Assembly: GCF_024505055.1 (NCBI RefSeq)
Contig: NZ_JANIBL010000009.1
Span: 34,238-98,237 of the forward strand
Origin: Methylomonas rosea
GTDB lineage: Bacteria > Pseudomonadota > Gammaproteobacteria > Methylococcales > Methylomonadaceae
Direction of reading: 5' to 3'
Length of the DNA stretch: 64,000 nucleotides
Part shown: piece after piece, positions 34,883-45,326 of the stretch
Position numbering within the stretch: position 1 is the stretch's first letter
Layout: each line of letters starts with the position of its first letter
Program-made: the position numbers and the translations under genes
Notes under the pieces: generated by a model
Databases searched by the model: none
What the model was told of the DNA's origin: nothing
The model's input: only the letters and a program-made list of their open reading frames with translations

Positions 34883-36250
34883 ATGATGACGATGCAAAAT
34901 AAGACCGGAGTAATATCCGGCCATAGCTACCCGCTGGTACCGTTAAAACTCGGCGCGCTGCTGATAGGTTTCAGCTTTTCGGCTGCCACGGCAGCCGTAT
35001 CGCCTATTGAGGGATTACTGCAAAATACCAACGGCATCAATTCCAGCCAGAGCAATATGGCTAATGTGATTGAAATTGCCTGTCCAGGCGGACGGGGGAT
35101 TAACTCGGACGATTTTCAGAATCGCTGCGATGCGGTAGTGGGTTCCGCTCTTAACCAATCAATACCGCAGACATTTAACGCGCTACAACAAACCTCGCCT
35201 GAGCAGATACCTTCGCAAGGCGTTTCGGCTACGCGTACTTCTTTCAACGCGATTGCCGGACGCATGTCCGCGTTGCGAGCCGGTGCTCGCGGCTTTCAGG
35301 TTGCCGGCTTGGGTAGCGGTGCGGTGCCGATCAATTTGGCTTCACTGGCAAACCCGCTAGGCGGCGCCGCTGGCGATAGTGGCGGCGTTTGGGACCGGTT
35401 GGGCGGGTTCGTCAACGGCAATTACAACACCGGTAATGTCGATACTGATGTCAATCAACTGGGTTATAACTTAAATAGCGGCAGTATTAATGCCGGGATA
35501 GACTATCGGTTTGGTAGCGATTTGATCGTGGGGGCTGCGTTTACCTATACGCGCACCGAGTCCAGTTTCGACCGCAATGGTGGTACCTTGGATAGCGATG
35601 CTTACACCGGCGCGCTTTATAGTACCTACTACGCAACGGATAACTTGTATTTTGACGGTGTGGCGACCATGGGCGCCATCGATTATGCGTCGGTGCGGCA
35701 CATCCAATACACGGTACCCAGTGAAACTGTGAATACGCTTGCCAAAGCTGCGCCTACCGGGAACCAATACTCGGTTAGCGTGGGCAGCGGCTATAACTTT
35801 GCGGTAAAACAATGGCTGTTTAATCCTTACGTAAAAGCCAATTACATCAAACTCGATGTCGACGGGTTTAGTGAATCAGGCGGCAGCGGCTGGGGCATGG
35901 CATTTGCCGATCAGGGCGTCGAGTCGGTCACCACCACAGTCGGCAATCAGATTTCGTATGCGGTTAGTACGGCATGGGGTGTGTTTACGCCCAATGTGCG
36001 CGGCGAATGGCATCATCAATATAAAGACGGCAGCCGCAATATTGCGGTACGCTTTTTAGGTGATAACAGCAGCGGTTTAGCCTTTAATACGGTGACTAAC
36101 GCGCCGGACCGCAATTATTTTACGGTAGGTACGGGCGTATCGGGCACCTTTGCGCAAGGTTTTAGCGCGTTCTTGAACTACGACGCGCTAGTTGGATACC
36201 GGGACGTGGAAAGTCATTTATTTACAATGGGTGCTCGCCTGGAGTTTTAG
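34883..36250 (+). CDS. Autotransporter-domain outer membrane protein
   Basis: 455 residues. Signal peptide to about residue 38 (FSFSAATAA). A short N-terminal region (about 39-165) contains two Cys (ACPGGRG and FQNRCDAV). The rest (about 170-455) is an autotransporter-type 12-strand beta-barrel, with alternating aromatic strands such as WDRLGGFVNGNYN and GSINAGIDYRFG, ending in ARLEF with a terminal Phe as outer-membrane proteins need for insertion. The passenger is too short for a classic adhesin or protease, so it may serve as an anchor or pore. A G-rich site (GGGGGGGAGA) precedes the ATG. Confidence 0.87.
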   Translation: MMTMQNKTGVISGHSYPLVPLKLGALLIGFSFSAATAAVSPIEGLLQNTNGINSSQSNMANVIEIACPGGRGINSDDFQNRCDAVVGSALNQSIPQTFNALQQTSPEQIPSQGVSATRTSFNAIAGRMSALRAGARGFQVAGLGSGAVPINLASLANPLGGAAGDSGGVWDRLGGFVNGNYNTGNVDTDVNQLGYNLNSGSINAGIDYRFGSDLIVGAAFTYTRTESSFDRNGGTLDSDAYTGALYSTYYATDNLYFDGVATMGAIDYASVRHIQYTVPSETVNTLAKAAPTGNQYSVSVGSGYNFAVKQWLFNPYVKANYIKLDVDGFSESGGSGWGMAFADQGVESVTTTVGNQISYAVSTAWGVFTPNVRGEWHHQYKDGSRNIAVRFLGDNSSGLAFNTVTNAPDRNYFTVGTGVSGTFAQGFSAFLNYDALVGYRDVESHLFTMGARLEF

Positions 36251-36325
36251 CGCAACAAGACGAGACAGGCTTGAGGGAAGATCAGTCTGACCCGTTTCTG
36301 TAAAACCAGGTTCACCCTTGTAAAT

Positions 36326-37183
36326 TTAGGGTCGGCGCAATAGCTGTTCGCATAATGCCGGTAACGGCGGTGGCGGCAGCGGTACGTTTTTTGACGGTGC
36401 TTTAGCTTCCGCGGAAAACCACCAAGCCAGGCTGGCGTCGCAACCGTCTCCAGCAGGCAATGGGTCTTGCGAGTCGCAATGCGGGTTATGCGGCGGGCAT
36501 TTCAAGCGCACATGAAAATGATCGTCGTGTTTCCACCATGGGCGAATCTTGCGCAACCATTCACTGGCGCCGGCGCTTTTGTTTTTGCATAGCTCTTGTT
36601 TAATACTGGCATTGACGAAAATCCGGTCAACCTCCGGTTGGCGTGCGGCTGCTTCCAATACCTTTGCCAGATCCTGCGACCAATGCCGGTAATCGATAAT
36701 GTCGTTTTGCATGTCCACGACAGACGGCGCGCTCCAGGTTTCGCGTTCGTTAGCCGTTAGTTGCCGACTACTGGCTTGTTCCGACAGTAAAAACCAAATA
36801 TCCACATCCAGGCCGGACTGATGGCTGCGATGTCCGCTTAAGGTCGGGCCACCGCGCGGCTGGCCCAAGTCGCCAATCAACAACGAACCTAGTTTTTGTT
36901 CAGCACTAAATTGGCCTAGGTGCTGAATAAAGTCGATTAAATTAGGGTGCCCGTAATAGCGGTGCCGAGACAAGCGCATGACTTGATAGCCCTGGCCGTC
37001 CAGCGGCAAGGTAGCCGCGCCGCTGATACAGCCGCTGGTGTAGGTGCCGATGCTTTGGCTGGATTCTTGGGACGGTGTGGTGATCTTTGCCCAGTCGTGA
37101 GCAGTTGAGCCGGCCGTAACCTCGAAGCTAACGCTGAAAGCGGCAACGCTTAATAATAGTGTTGAAAGGGTAACAAGGCGCAT
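36326..37183 (-). CDS. mepA: Penicillin-insensitive murein endopeptidase MepA
   Basis: 285 residues with an N-terminal signal peptide (to about residue 24, VTAG). Periplasmic LAS-type metallopeptidase that cuts the D-Ala-meso-DAP cross-links of peptidoglycan. The zinc ligands are in SGHRSHQSGLDVDIW and WKHDDHFHVRLKCP. Length and Cys pattern agree with the family. It is followed by a Pro-rich tail (PLPPPPLP). Acts in wall remodelling. Upstream on the same strand is an acyltransferase gene, about 37 bases away. Confidence 0.95.
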   Translation of the reverse strand: MRLVTLSTLLLSVAAFSVSFEVTAGSTAHDWAKITTPSQESSQSIGTYTSGCISGAATLPLDGQGYQVMRLSRHRYYGHPNLIDFIQHLGQFSAEQKLGSLLIGDLGQPRGGPTLSGHRSHQSGLDVDIWFLLSEQASSRQLTANERETWSAPSVVDMQNDIIDYRHWSQDLAKVLEAAARQPEVDRIFVNASIKQELCKNKSAGASEWLRKIRPWWKHDDHFHVRLKCPPHNPHCDSQDPLPAGDGCDASLAWWFSAEAKAPSKNVPLPPPPLPALCEQLLRRP

Positions 37184-37219
37184 GATGAAGTGGCTAGGAA
37201 ATGGAGTGACTGGTTGGGA

Positions 37220-38356
37220 TTATAACGTTGGCTTGCCGATGGCGGCTATTGCATCGGTCACGCGCCGCCCCAAGCGCATGCTGGGTATTTCCAACCAGTG
37301 ATAGAACAACAAGGAAACGCCTTGTACGCAAGCGATTGTAATAAGCCAGCCGCCAAACCAAAGCGCCAACCGGTTTCCGGTAAATCCTTCCAGAAATTTT
37401 AAGACAAGCGGCGTCAGACAAATCAGGATAGCCATGTGGCTGAGATAAGCGCTGTAAGACACTTTGCCGATTTGCCTTAGCACCGGCTGCGACAGCAACC
37501 TTTGTGCATCTTTAGAACCTAATACGAACATCAAAATCAAGCCGGCGCCCAGACCGGAACCCAGCCAAATGGCTTTATCGCCAAATATCTCGGACGGTAC
37601 AAATGTGGCGCAGGTATAAAATGCTAAGCCCGTTAGTAACAGCAAACGGCGTTGCCAGCGCCGACCTGATAAATAATGGGTTAGGTCGGTATAGTGTCTG
37701 GCAATGGTCATGCCCAATAGAAAATGCAGCAAAAAAATCGACACGCCTAACAAACTGGTTGCCAGCAAACCGAAAAATACCAGCCAAGAAGTGCCGCGTC
37801 CGGCCAGTAATAGGCCCACTGGCAGTAGCAAAGACAGCACCAGTTCGATACTTAAAGTCCACGCTTGCGGCAGCAGCACGATCAAGGCGGGCAATTTCAA
37901 TAAAAAGCTTTCGCGCAGCATATCGGAAGGGGTAAGTGGAAATTTATGCCACATGCCGGTTATCCAATCAGTGGCAGGCAGGCTGGTCCTGAGTATCTCA
38001 CTGTCGAAGGTGTTCACGAATAGGCCGGTGCTGATCAGCAAAACCAGTAAATACGGCAGCCAGATCCGGAACATCCGATTGATCAGGAAGCGGGCCAAAT
38101 GAAATTCGCTAAGATCCGGTATATGTCCCGCGCGAAAATAGCGCAAAGACAGCACCACGCCGCTAAGTACGAAAAACATAGAAACCGCCGCCGAGCCGTC
38201 CCACCAAATGTGTAGCGGTGAGAAATCCAGCAATTGCTGACAGAGCGGCGTTTCGCAGGGCAGGCCGTAGGCGATAACAAAATGTTCGCTGATAACGGTC
38301 AAGGCCGCCAGACCACGAATAGTGTCCAGGTAACTGATATGAGTTTTAGGCGCCAC
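37220..38356 (-). CDS. Acyltransferase 3 family membrane protein
   Basis: 378 residues, about ten membrane helices. The family start is clear: YLDTIRGLAALTVISEHF, including the catalytic-region Arg and His, then FFVLSGVVLS. These proteins transfer acetyl, succinyl or other acyl groups to surface glycans, LPS or peptidoglycan. The acceptor cannot be read from sequence. It is 36 bases upstream of mepA, which hints at a cell-envelope acceptor, but this is weak evidence. Confidence 0.88.
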   Translation of the reverse strand: MAPKTHISYLDTIRGLAALTVISEHFVIAYGLPCETPLCQQLLDFSPLHIWWDGSAAVSMFFVLSGVVLSLRYFRAGHIPDLSEFHLARFLINRMFRIWLPYLLVLLISTGLFVNTFDSEILRTSLPATDWITGMWHKFPLTPSDMLRESFLLKLPALIVLLPQAWTLSIELVLSLLLPVGLLLAGRGTSWLVFFGLLATSLLGVSIFLLHFLLGMTIARHYTDLTHYLSGRRWQRRLLLLTGLAFYTCATFVPSEIFGDKAIWLGSGLGAGLILMFVLGSKDAQRLLSQPVLRQIGKVSYSAYLSHMAILICLTPLVLKFLEGFTGNRLALWFGGWLITIACVQGVSLLFYHWLEIPSMRLGRRVTDAIAAIGKPTL

Positions 38357-38580
38357 GGGCTGAGTTTTTTATTAGAGTAGGGGATAAGGGCTGGCATAGG
38401 TATAGCAGGCTTTGGCGATTCGACTATCCGCGCACTATTTTATTTGCCGGGTTGCAAATAGATAGGCCCTAGCAAATGCGGCGCAAGGCGCCGCTGAGCC
38501 GATTGTGGCTACCTTCCCCGTGAAGGCAGGCATCCAGGGATGCTTTCAATCAACGCTTCAAAAATCAGCCTGGCCTCAGG

Positions 38581-39969
38581 CTAATTCCATTGCGATTTGC
38601 GCACGTTGAAATTGCGGCCTTTGATTTTGCCGGCCCGCAAGCAGGTCAGGGCTTTATCGGCGCTGCCGCGTTTCACCGCAACATAAGCGTGTTTATCGAA
38701 GATGTCGATCTTACCCACTTCGTCGCCGGTTATGCCGTTAGCACCGGTCAATGCTCCCAAAATATCGCCCGGTCGCATTTTGTCCTTGCGGCCGCCGTCT
38801 ATCCACAGTGTGACCATGGGCGGCTCGAAGCGGTGTTCGCTGCTGAGTTTGAATGGCGCGATGTCGTCCCACTTTACGGAACCGGCAAGATATTCTTCAA
38901 TGGCTTTGACCCGGTTCAACTCTGCTTCGCTGACCAAACTCAGCGCCAGGCCTTTCGCACCGGCCCGGCCGGTACGGCCTATTCTGTGCACATACACTTC
39001 CGGGTCCCAAGGTAATTCGTAATTGATCACCGCCTGCATGTCCTTGATGTCCAGGCCGCGCGCGGCGACATCGGTGGCGACCAGAATCGAACAACTTTTA
39101 TTGGCAAAGCGCACCAATACCTGATCTCTATCCTTTTGCTCCAAATCGCCGTGCAGGGCTTGCACGGAAAAACCGCAATTGCTCAGCGTGTCCGCCACGT
39201 CCTGGCATTCGCGCTTGGTATTGCAAAACACCACCGTTGATTCCGGGCGATGATAGGCCAGCAAATAACCTAGCGCGTTCAAACGCTTGGCTTTGTCTAC
39301 TTGATGAAAACGCTGTTCGATAGGGTTATCGTGATGGCTGGTTTCGACGCTGACCGACACTGGTTTGAATTGAAATTTCTGGCTTAAGGCTCGAATCGGC
39401 TCGGCGTAAGTTGCGGAGAACAGTAGCGTTTGCCGGTGTGTCGGCGCATAGGAAATCACGTCGGAGATGATATCGGCAAAGCCCATGTCCAGCATGCGGT
39501 CAGCTTCGTCCAGCACCAACACTTTTAAATGATCCAGGCGCAAGCTGGCTTTTTGCAGATGCTCCTGCAAACGGCCCGGCGTCCCCACCACCACATGCAC
39601 ACCATGTTCCAGCGAACTGCGCTGCGGCGCAAAGGGGGTGCCGCCGCACAAGGGCAAAACCTTAATGTTTTGGGTAAACCGCGCCAACTGGCGGATTTCC
39701 TTACACACCTGATCGGCCAGTTCACGGGTAGGGCAAATCACCATGGCTTGCACTTTAAAGCTGCTCAAATCCAGCCGCGACAACAAACCGATGCCAAACG
39801 CCGCGGTCTTGCCGCTGCCGGTCTTGGCTTGGGCGATCACATCCTTGCCTTCCAGTATATGCGGCAGGCTTTCGGCCTGGATGGGCGTCAGGTGGGTGTA
39901 ACCCAGCGATTCGATGTTTTCCAGTAGGGCGGGTTTTAACGGCAGGGACGAAAATTCAGGTGTATTCAC
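38581..39969 (-). CDS. dbpA: ATP-dependent RNA helicase DbpA
   Basis: 462 residues from GTG 39969; the resulting N-terminus (VNTPEFSSLPLKPALLENIE) matches DbpA starts better than an ATG at 40023. DEAD-box motifs in order: Q motif TPIQAESLP, Walker A AKTGSGKTA, PTRELADQV, DEAD as VLDEADRMLD, SAT, and HRIGRTGR. The C-terminal about 75 residues form the DbpA RRM-like domain that binds hairpin 92 of 23S rRNA. It acts in 50S subunit assembly. It stands alone between an acyltransferase and a methyltransferase. Confidence 0.94.
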   Translation of the reverse strand: MNTPEFSSLPLKPALLENIESLGYTHLTPIQAESLPHILEGKDVIAQAKTGSGKTAAFGIGLLSRLDLSSFKVQAMVICPTRELADQVCKEIRQLARFTQNIKVLPLCGGTPFAPQRSSLEHGVHVVVGTPGRLQEHLQKASLRLDHLKVLVLDEADRMLDMGFADIISDVISYAPTHRQTLLFSATYAEPIRALSQKFQFKPVSVSVETSHHDNPIEQRFHQVDKAKRLNALGYLLAYHRPESTVVFCNTKRECQDVADTLSNCGFSVQALHGDLEQKDRDQVLVRFANKSCSILVATDVAARGLDIKDMQAVINYELPWDPEVYVHRIGRTGRAGAKGLALSLVSEAELNRVKAIEEYLAGSVKWDDIAPFKLSSEHRFEPPMVTLWIDGGRKDKMRPGDILGALTGANGITGDEVGKIDIFDKHAYVAVKRGSADKALTCLRAGKIKGRNFNVRKSQWN

Positions 39970-40101
39970 AAAGACTCTAATATCAAGGATATGCGGCGAA
40001 ATAGCGCGCGCTTGGCAAGCCATAATACCAGAGTTAGGGAAATACCCCGGGATTGCCCAGCATTTTGGACTGATGTCGCGGATTAGCGCAGTGCTTACTG
40101 G

Positions 40102-40737
40102 CTAGCAGCTTTCATTCCGTTTTCTTGCCGTAATCGCCAACCAGGGCTGCTCGTGCCTCGGTTTGCCCGGCGGTCGGTAATAATGGTCCAATATTTCGAA
40201 TTGCGCGTTCACTAAAAACTCCCGGCTGCTGTCGATTTCCATGAAATGGCCGTAGCGTTGCCCGGACCAGCCTTCGCCATTACCGCGCGGATTTGAGATA
40301 AACAAAACTCCTGCCGGTCTTAGTGCCGTGTAAAGATCGTTAAGTACTCTCGGTAATTCGCGGCTCGGTACATGAAATAAAGATGCATTGGCGAAGATGC
40401 CATCAAAGCCCTGTGGCGGCAGATCCAGGCTTAGTAGGCTTTGCTGTAATATCCGGCAGCCGCTGTGGGCGCGCGCCATCCGGCAAAATACCTCGCTGCC
40501 GTCAAGCCCGACCGGTCTGTGGCCCAAAGACTTGAAATAAAACACGTCTCTGCCGGGACCGCAGCCCAAATCTAAAATATCCAACACGTGCTCTTGCGGC
40601 AACGCGTCCAAGAAGGCCGTGTAGTTCTGTGTGACGTCGTGATCCTTGGTGCCCTGCCAATACGATTCGGCATTTTGGTTGTAATGATTCAGCGTTGCGG
40701 TTTCGATCTCTGCCAATGAGGGTGTCTGGATTTTCAT
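40102..40737 (-). CDS. Class I SAM-dependent methyltransferase
   Basis: 211 residues from ATG 40737 (an ATG at 40761 is possible; neither has a strong ribosome site). SAM-binding motif I is DILDLGCGPGRD, with acidic motif II in PVGLDGSE. The middle reads GIFANASLFHVP and GVLFISNPRG. Resembles Methyltransf_11/25 proteins of the tellurite-resistance or ubiquinone-like group. Methyl acceptor unknown. Confidence 0.85.
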   Translation of the reverse strand: MKIQTPSLAEIETATLNHYNQNAESYWQGTKDHDVTQNYTAFLDALPQEHVLDILDLGCGPGRDVFYFKSLGHRPVGLDGSEVFCRMARAHSGCRILQQSLLSLDLPPQGFDGIFANASLFHVPSRELPRVLNDLYTALRPAGVLFISNPRGNGEGWSGQRYGHFMEIDSSREFLVNAQFEILDHYYRPPGKPRHEQPWLAITARKRNESC

Positions 40738-40978
40738 ATCGCTAGTTTTGGGGGTAAGCATCGATAAGTATCGCCCGCAAACGTGGGTGGCGGCAAATAT
40801 TCGGTTTGCTTGATATTTGCGGGTTCTAAAGATGCCTTGCTCCTTTGAACCCTGAAAATAGCCGCAATAGAGCGGAAGCGGAAGAGGTATCTAAGACCTT
40901 AGCCCAATAGACAAACTTTAAGACTTACGTACACTTGACACGTTTTCGAGTACGAATTTGCATTAATTTTTACAGACT

Positions 40979-41698
40979 ATGGCACTAAAGGTTTTGGAAC
41001 TCGATAGATTAATCTTGGTTGCTGACCGCGAAGTCTCATCCTTTAAAGGTATCAATCGGGTCAGAGATAGTCTGCAAGCGAATGTAGATCACGTGGCTAG
41101 TCGTGATGAATTGTCTCGATGGCTAGTCGACAACAAAGCGAGTTTAACCAGCAAAAAAATTGCCTTTGTGATGGTGTTCGACCCCGAAGTGGTCGAAATA
41201 TCGCCGTCCGGTTCCGAGTTTGGTTTATTACTGGAATATCCCCGGATTTGTATCACCCGATCAAGTGATCTATCGACAACCTTGCGTTCGATAAAAACCG
41301 GATTGTTTGATTTTATTGAAAAGCCCTTTAGTCTGGAACAGATACGCAAATGCCTTGAACTGGCTTTTTTCGAATATGAATTCGCTGTCACTATCAACAA
41401 TCAATTCCGTAACCTGACGAAACGCGAAATTGAAACTTGCGAGTTGGTTGTGTTGGGCCATACCAATAAGGAAATATCCGAAAAACTGGATATTTCCGTA
41501 AAGACCGTAAAAGTGCATCGCGCGAATTTAATGCGTAAAACCGATGCCAAATCGGTTACCGATCTACTGAGATTGCACGATACATTCAAGTCAAATACCC
41601 GCCAAGGGCTTATTGATTCAGCCACTATACCCCCGCTGAAAATATTGAATACCCAACAAATTAATAAGCGCGAGAAACGCCAAAAATCCCCGGCTTAA
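40979..41698 (+). CDS. FixJ/LuxR-type regulator with atypical receiver
   Basis: 239 residues. The N-terminal half folds like a receiver but is divergent: the phosphoacceptor position appears to be the Asp in VMVFDPEVVEI, without the usual MP turn. The Thr (ICITRSS) and Lys (IEKPFS) positions are kept. A GerE-type HTH follows (LTKREIETCELVVLGHTNKEISEKL, SVKTVKVHRANLMRK). It is the first of three or four co-directional genes with a CBS-GGDEF protein 73 bases downstream and an MCP-like protein after it. It probably regulates this set or responds alongside it. Confidence 0.85.
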   Translation: MALKVLELDRLILVADREVSSFKGINRVRDSLQANVDHVASRDELSRWLVDNKASLTSKKIAFVMVFDPEVVEISPSGSEFGLLLEYPRICITRSSDLSTTLRSIKTGLFDFIEKPFSLEQIRKCLELAFFEYEFAVTINNQFRNLTKREIETCELVVLGHTNKEISEKLDISVKTVKVHRANLMRKTDAKSVTDLLRLHDTFKSNTRQGLIDSATIPPLKILNTQQINKREKRQKSPA

Positions 41699-41771
41699 CA
41701 CCACTTGCCAGGCAATAAAATTACTTTTCGGCAAGAATCAACCGCAAGGCATAGCCAAATTTGAGACGCTC

Positions 41772-43148
41772 GTGACTGAATTTACAATTTTTCCAACTGT
41801 GGGGTCGATAGCGCAAAAACAGCTTTTGCGAGCGACGTTAAATATGACTATTCGTTCGGTTTCGCAGCTGATAGATCACAATAATGTCAGCAGTGTAGTA
41901 CTTGAGATTGGCGAGGAATATTTTGTATTTTCCGTTGAAGATTTGCTGAAGCATTTGCATGGTGGCGGCAGCAGTGAGGCTACCTTAGCTGAATTGGCAT
42001 TACGCAAGATTACCTGCGTTTTCGAAAATGAACGAGTTCTGACCGCATTCGAAATCCTTGAGACCAGCGGCGATCGGTATTTAGGTGTCGTCGACGCCAA
42101 AGAGAGTCTTGTCGGGATATTAACGGATACCGACATTCTATCGGCGGTCGATCCCACCGTACTGGTGCAAAAAAAAACCATCGGCGACTTGGTGACCAGA
42201 GTAGAGCCCGTAACCTTCACTGCGGACTGGATTTTGGAAGATGTGCTGAGCCATCTCCAGAAAATGGAAGATTCTATTATTGTTGTCGAATCCAAAATAC
42301 CGGTAGGCATCATTACCACCAAGGATATTTTTAAACTTATTTCCTCCGCTGATACTACCGACAGGCCTCTCAGGGATTATATGAACAGTCCGGTCATTAC
42401 CACCAAGGTCAGCTCAACCATTCAAGACGCGCTCGCTCAGTTAAAAACCTTTCACATCAAACGGTCCATCGTGGTGAATGAAGAAAACCAGTTGGTGGGC
42501 GTGGTCACGCAGAGCGAACTGGTGGGTTTTGCCTACGGCACTTGGATAGATTTAATCAAACATCACGCCGGCGAGCTTAAAGAGCTTGTGGCTATTCTGG
42601 ACGCCAAGGCCAAAGGCTTTGAAAAATCCTCGTTGACCGATCCCCTCACGGGACTCGGCAATAGGCGGATGCTGGATAAAAGGCTGATCGATGAAATTGG
42701 GCGGATGCGCCGCTACGACGCTCCGCCATTTTCCTTGCTATTACTGGACATCGATTTTTTCAAATTAATCAACGACGAGCACGGCCACTTGATTGGTGAT
42801 GAAATCTTGAAAGCCATTAGCTTAAAAATTATGAGCTTGGTCAGATGCAGCGACGATGCCATCCGTTGGGGCGGCGAAGAATTTGCAATTTTGCTGCCGC
42901 ATACACCGGTTGAGGATGCCCTTGAGTTTGCAAACCGCTTGCGAACCTCGATAGAAGACTTTTCCTTCATCGAGCGGATCAAAATCACTATCAGCATAGG
43001 TGTTGGACAGTTTTCAATTAGCGAACACGAAAGCGAATTTCTTGATCGCGTCGACAAGGCGCTATACCTTGCCAAGCATCAAGGCCGTAATCGGGTCGTG
43101 GCAGATACCTCAGCCGGTCCGGTCCAAAACTCGGTCATGCCTATATGA
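41772..43148 (+). CDS. CBS-domain diguanylate cyclase
   Basis: 458 residues from GTG 41772. Two CBS pairs occupy about residues 10-270 (for example [35 protein letters not shown]). The C-terminal GGDEF domain (about 285-445) has the active site WGGEEF and an intact inhibitory site RCSD five residues before it. It should therefore make cyclic di-GMP and be feedback-inhibited. CBS pairs bind adenosine nucleotides, so cyclase activity may track energy state (inference). No membrane helices. The stop overlaps the next gene's start by four bases. Confidence 0.9.
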   Translation: MTEFTIFPTVGSIAQKQLLRATLNMTIRSVSQLIDHNNVSSVVLEIGEEYFVFSVEDLLKHLHGGGSSEATLAELALRKITCVFENERVLTAFEILETSGDRYLGVVDAKESLVGILTDTDILSAVDPTVLVQKKTIGDLVTRVEPVTFTADWILEDVLSHLQKMEDSIIVVESKIPVGIITTKDIFKLISSADTTDRPLRDYMNSPVITTKVSSTIQDALAQLKTFHIKRSIVVNEENQLVGVVTQSELVGFAYGTWIDLIKHHAGELKELVAILDAKAKGFEKSSLTDPLTGLGNRRMLDKRLIDEIGRMRRYDAPPFSLLLLDIDFFKLINDEHGHLIGDEILKAISLKIMSLVRCSDDAIRWGGEEFAILLPHTPVEDALEFANRLRTSIEDFSFIERIKITISIGVGQFSISEHESEFLDRVDKALYLAKHQGRNRVVADTSAGPVQNSVMPI

Positions 43149-44353
43149 AACGCATAGATACTTATCTGGTGTGCCTGGCTATTGCCTTAAATATCGTTTG
43201 CTGGATTTTTAGTCGGCAAGCTCAACAGACACCGGTTGACTTTAGCTTGCTATCCGCTGCCTTATTAACGGGCTCGTTAGTTTTTTCCTATCGGGGCCGT
43301 AAACATTGGCAAGACCGGCAACAGGCGCGGGTGGACGAGCTTGAGTCGGTGATGACGGAGTACCAATTCCTGTCACATCGCGCCATGGACTATGCCGAAA
43401 ATCGATTCAGTATTTTGGAACAAGACCTGGCGTTGGCCCGCGATACTATCCAAAGTTCGGCGCATAAACTATCCAATAGCTTGACGGGGCTGGAAAGGCA
43501 ATCTACCAATCAACGTAAGGTGCTGACTGCCCTGGTCGATGAAATATTACAAATGACCGGCGCCGATGATGAGCAACAACGGCAGCAGGCTGGTTTACAT
43601 AAATTTTTCGACGAAACGCATGCGCTGATTGATGAATTCGTAAAAAAAATACAAGAAGTCAGTGAGTCCAGTGTCGGCATAGCGGTGAGTTTTAATCAGA
43701 TGCAGAGCAAGTTTTTACGCATCGAAGATTCGCTTGACGGCGTAACCAAGCTGACCAGGCAAACCGACACACTGGCACTGAATGCGGCAATTGAGGCGGC
43801 GCGAGCCAGTCGTGCCGGACGCGGTTTTGGTATTGTCGCCGATGAAGTCAGAAAACTTGCTGCCCAGACTCGTCAATTCAGTGATGAAATCCGCGCCACA
43901 CTCGATGACATAATCCAATCGTTGCAAGAAGTGGATCAGCAGGTATCGCAAGCGGCGCAGACTGATCTAAGCCTGGCGGAACGTTCACGCGAAAACCTGG
44001 GCAGCCTAGGTCAGGAATTGATCCAAATGACATCCAAGGCTAATGGTCATTCAAGTAGCATCACACTGGCAACCGATGAAATCCAGAGACTGGCTCAGGA
44101 AGGGGTAATGGCGATGCAGTTTGAGGATATCGTTACCCAAATGATGGCAAAAATTGCCGTGGATACAAAAAATGTCGGCAATTACTTGCACGCGTTCTTG
44201 AGATTACATCACGACCGGGAAGAGCGCGACGGTTTAACGCGTTTCAAACAGCGAATTGCAGCCTTGAAATTATTACTGTCGGAAACGGAAAATCAGCCGC
44301 AAGTCGAACATTCAAAACCTGATCGGCATTCGACCGAGATTGAGTTGTTCTAA
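43145..44353 (+). CDS. Methyl-accepting chemotaxis-type protein without sensor domain
   Basis: 402 residues. Two N-terminal helices (about 8-22 and 32-50) are separated by only a few residues, so there is almost no periplasmic sensor. A long coiled coil follows, with the hairpin tip typical of MCP signalling domains ([31 protein letters not shown], about 205-240). After the tip the coil returns through [10 protein letters not shown], a motif shared with the CZB-less, class-short chemoreceptors. Coupled to the cyclase (ATGA). It may pass signals to a Che array or, being linked to GGDEF, to another output. Confidence 0.88.
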   Translation: MKRIDTYLVCLAIALNIVCWIFSRQAQQTPVDFSLLSAALLTGSLVFSYRGRKHWQDRQQARVDELESVMTEYQFLSHRAMDYAENRFSILEQDLALARDTIQSSAHKLSNSLTGLERQSTNQRKVLTALVDEILQMTGADDEQQRQQAGLHKFFDETHALIDEFVKKIQEVSESSVGIAVSFNQMQSKFLRIEDSLDGVTKLTRQTDTLALNAAIEAARASRAGRGFGIVADEVRKLAAQTRQFSDEIRATLDDIIQSLQEVDQQVSQAAQTDLSLAERSRENLGSLGQELIQMTSKANGHSSSITLATDEIQRLAQEGVMAMQFEDIVTQMMAKIAVDTKNVGNYLHAFLRLHHDREERDGLTRFKQRIAALKLLLSETENQPQVEHSKPDRHSTEIELF

Positions 44354-44398
44354 GTAATTTGCAAGGATTGGCATTCGCGGCGACAATCCCGTTCCGCC

Positions 44399-45262
44399 AT
44401 GATTCCCTTACTTCCCCAACAAATCGCACCGGTTGACGCCCAACAGAGTGCATTGACCGACGCCTATCTGGCTGAACGGATCGCGGCATTGCAGTCTTAT
44501 TTTCTGGGTCTGCGAGTTAAGGTCGATGCGCTGTTGGCGCCGCAACTTCCGGCTGCCGCAGGCAAGCCTTATCCCTATGGTCGCTGCGAGGAGATCACCC
44601 GCGAGATTTACGCTCTGCTCGCGACCCGCTTACGCCAACCGGAGATGCCGATCGAACAGGTGCTGCTCGACTTCATGTCCCAAGGCGGCATCGTGCGCTC
44701 TGTATGGGGCGTGTTGCGCGAACAATATTTCCAGAACGCGCTGCAATTCGGTGGCTTATATGTCGACGTCGCCAACGATACCGTCGACGTGAATAAACCA
44801 GCGGTCGAAATTCTGCCGCTTGCGGCCAGCGGTTTAGTCGCCGTGCGTGACTTGGCTCATTTCCGCCGGACTGCCGAATCGTATTGGGGTGCGACCATCT
44901 ATCCCAATCACCTGTTGCCCTCACTGGCGCCGCTGCTACCCATGGTATCGGTCAGCCCCGGCCGGTTGCGCTCCGGACTGCAATCGGCCTGTGACTATAT
45001 GATTGCGCTGATGTGCCGCGACAACTTTCAGCAGGCAGAAGCCTGGCTGCGTGACGGCCCGGTGCTGCCGGACAAAGAGACTGCCGCGCTGCTGGCCGAC
45101 ACACCAGCCGATCTAAGACCGTGGACAGCTAAAGGCCGCGACGAAGCGATCCTTGCTTGTCAACGCGCCCGGAACGCTGACTGTGCTGTCGATGAGCGTT
45201 GGCGGCAGGCGCGGGTTTTGGATTACCTGCGTTCCTTGCGAGGCCCCGCCGTGGCGAGTTGA
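44399..45262 (+). CDS. Hypothetical protein, unknown family
   Basis: 287 residues, soluble, Ala/Leu/Arg-rich and mostly helical by appearance. No signal peptide, membrane helix or recognised motif. Features worth noting are PYPYGRCEEITREIYALLATRL and the segment YIYPNHLLPSLAPLLPM-like YPNHLLPSLAPLLPM. It lies 45 bases after the MCP-like gene on the same strand, so it may be co-transcribed. Codon use is higher in GC than in the preceding three genes, which suggests a separate origin. Function unknown. Confidence 0.6.
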   Translation: MIPLLPQQIAPVDAQQSALTDAYLAERIAALQSYFLGLRVKVDALLAPQLPAAAGKPYPYGRCEEITREIYALLATRLRQPEMPIEQVLLDFMSQGGIVRSVWGVLREQYFQNALQFGGLYVDVANDTVDVNKPAVEILPLAASGLVAVRDLAHFRRTAESYWGATIYPNHLLPSLAPLLPMVSVSPGRLRSGLQSACDYMIALMCRDNFQQAEAWLRDGPVLPDKETAALLADTPADLRPWTAKGRDEAILACQRARNADCAVDERWRQARVLDYLRSLRGPAVAS

Positions 45263-45326
45263 AGGCTGTTGCAAGATGGCCGAGCATCAGAGCGCGTAGC
45301 GCAAAGCAAGACCGGGTAAATAGCTA

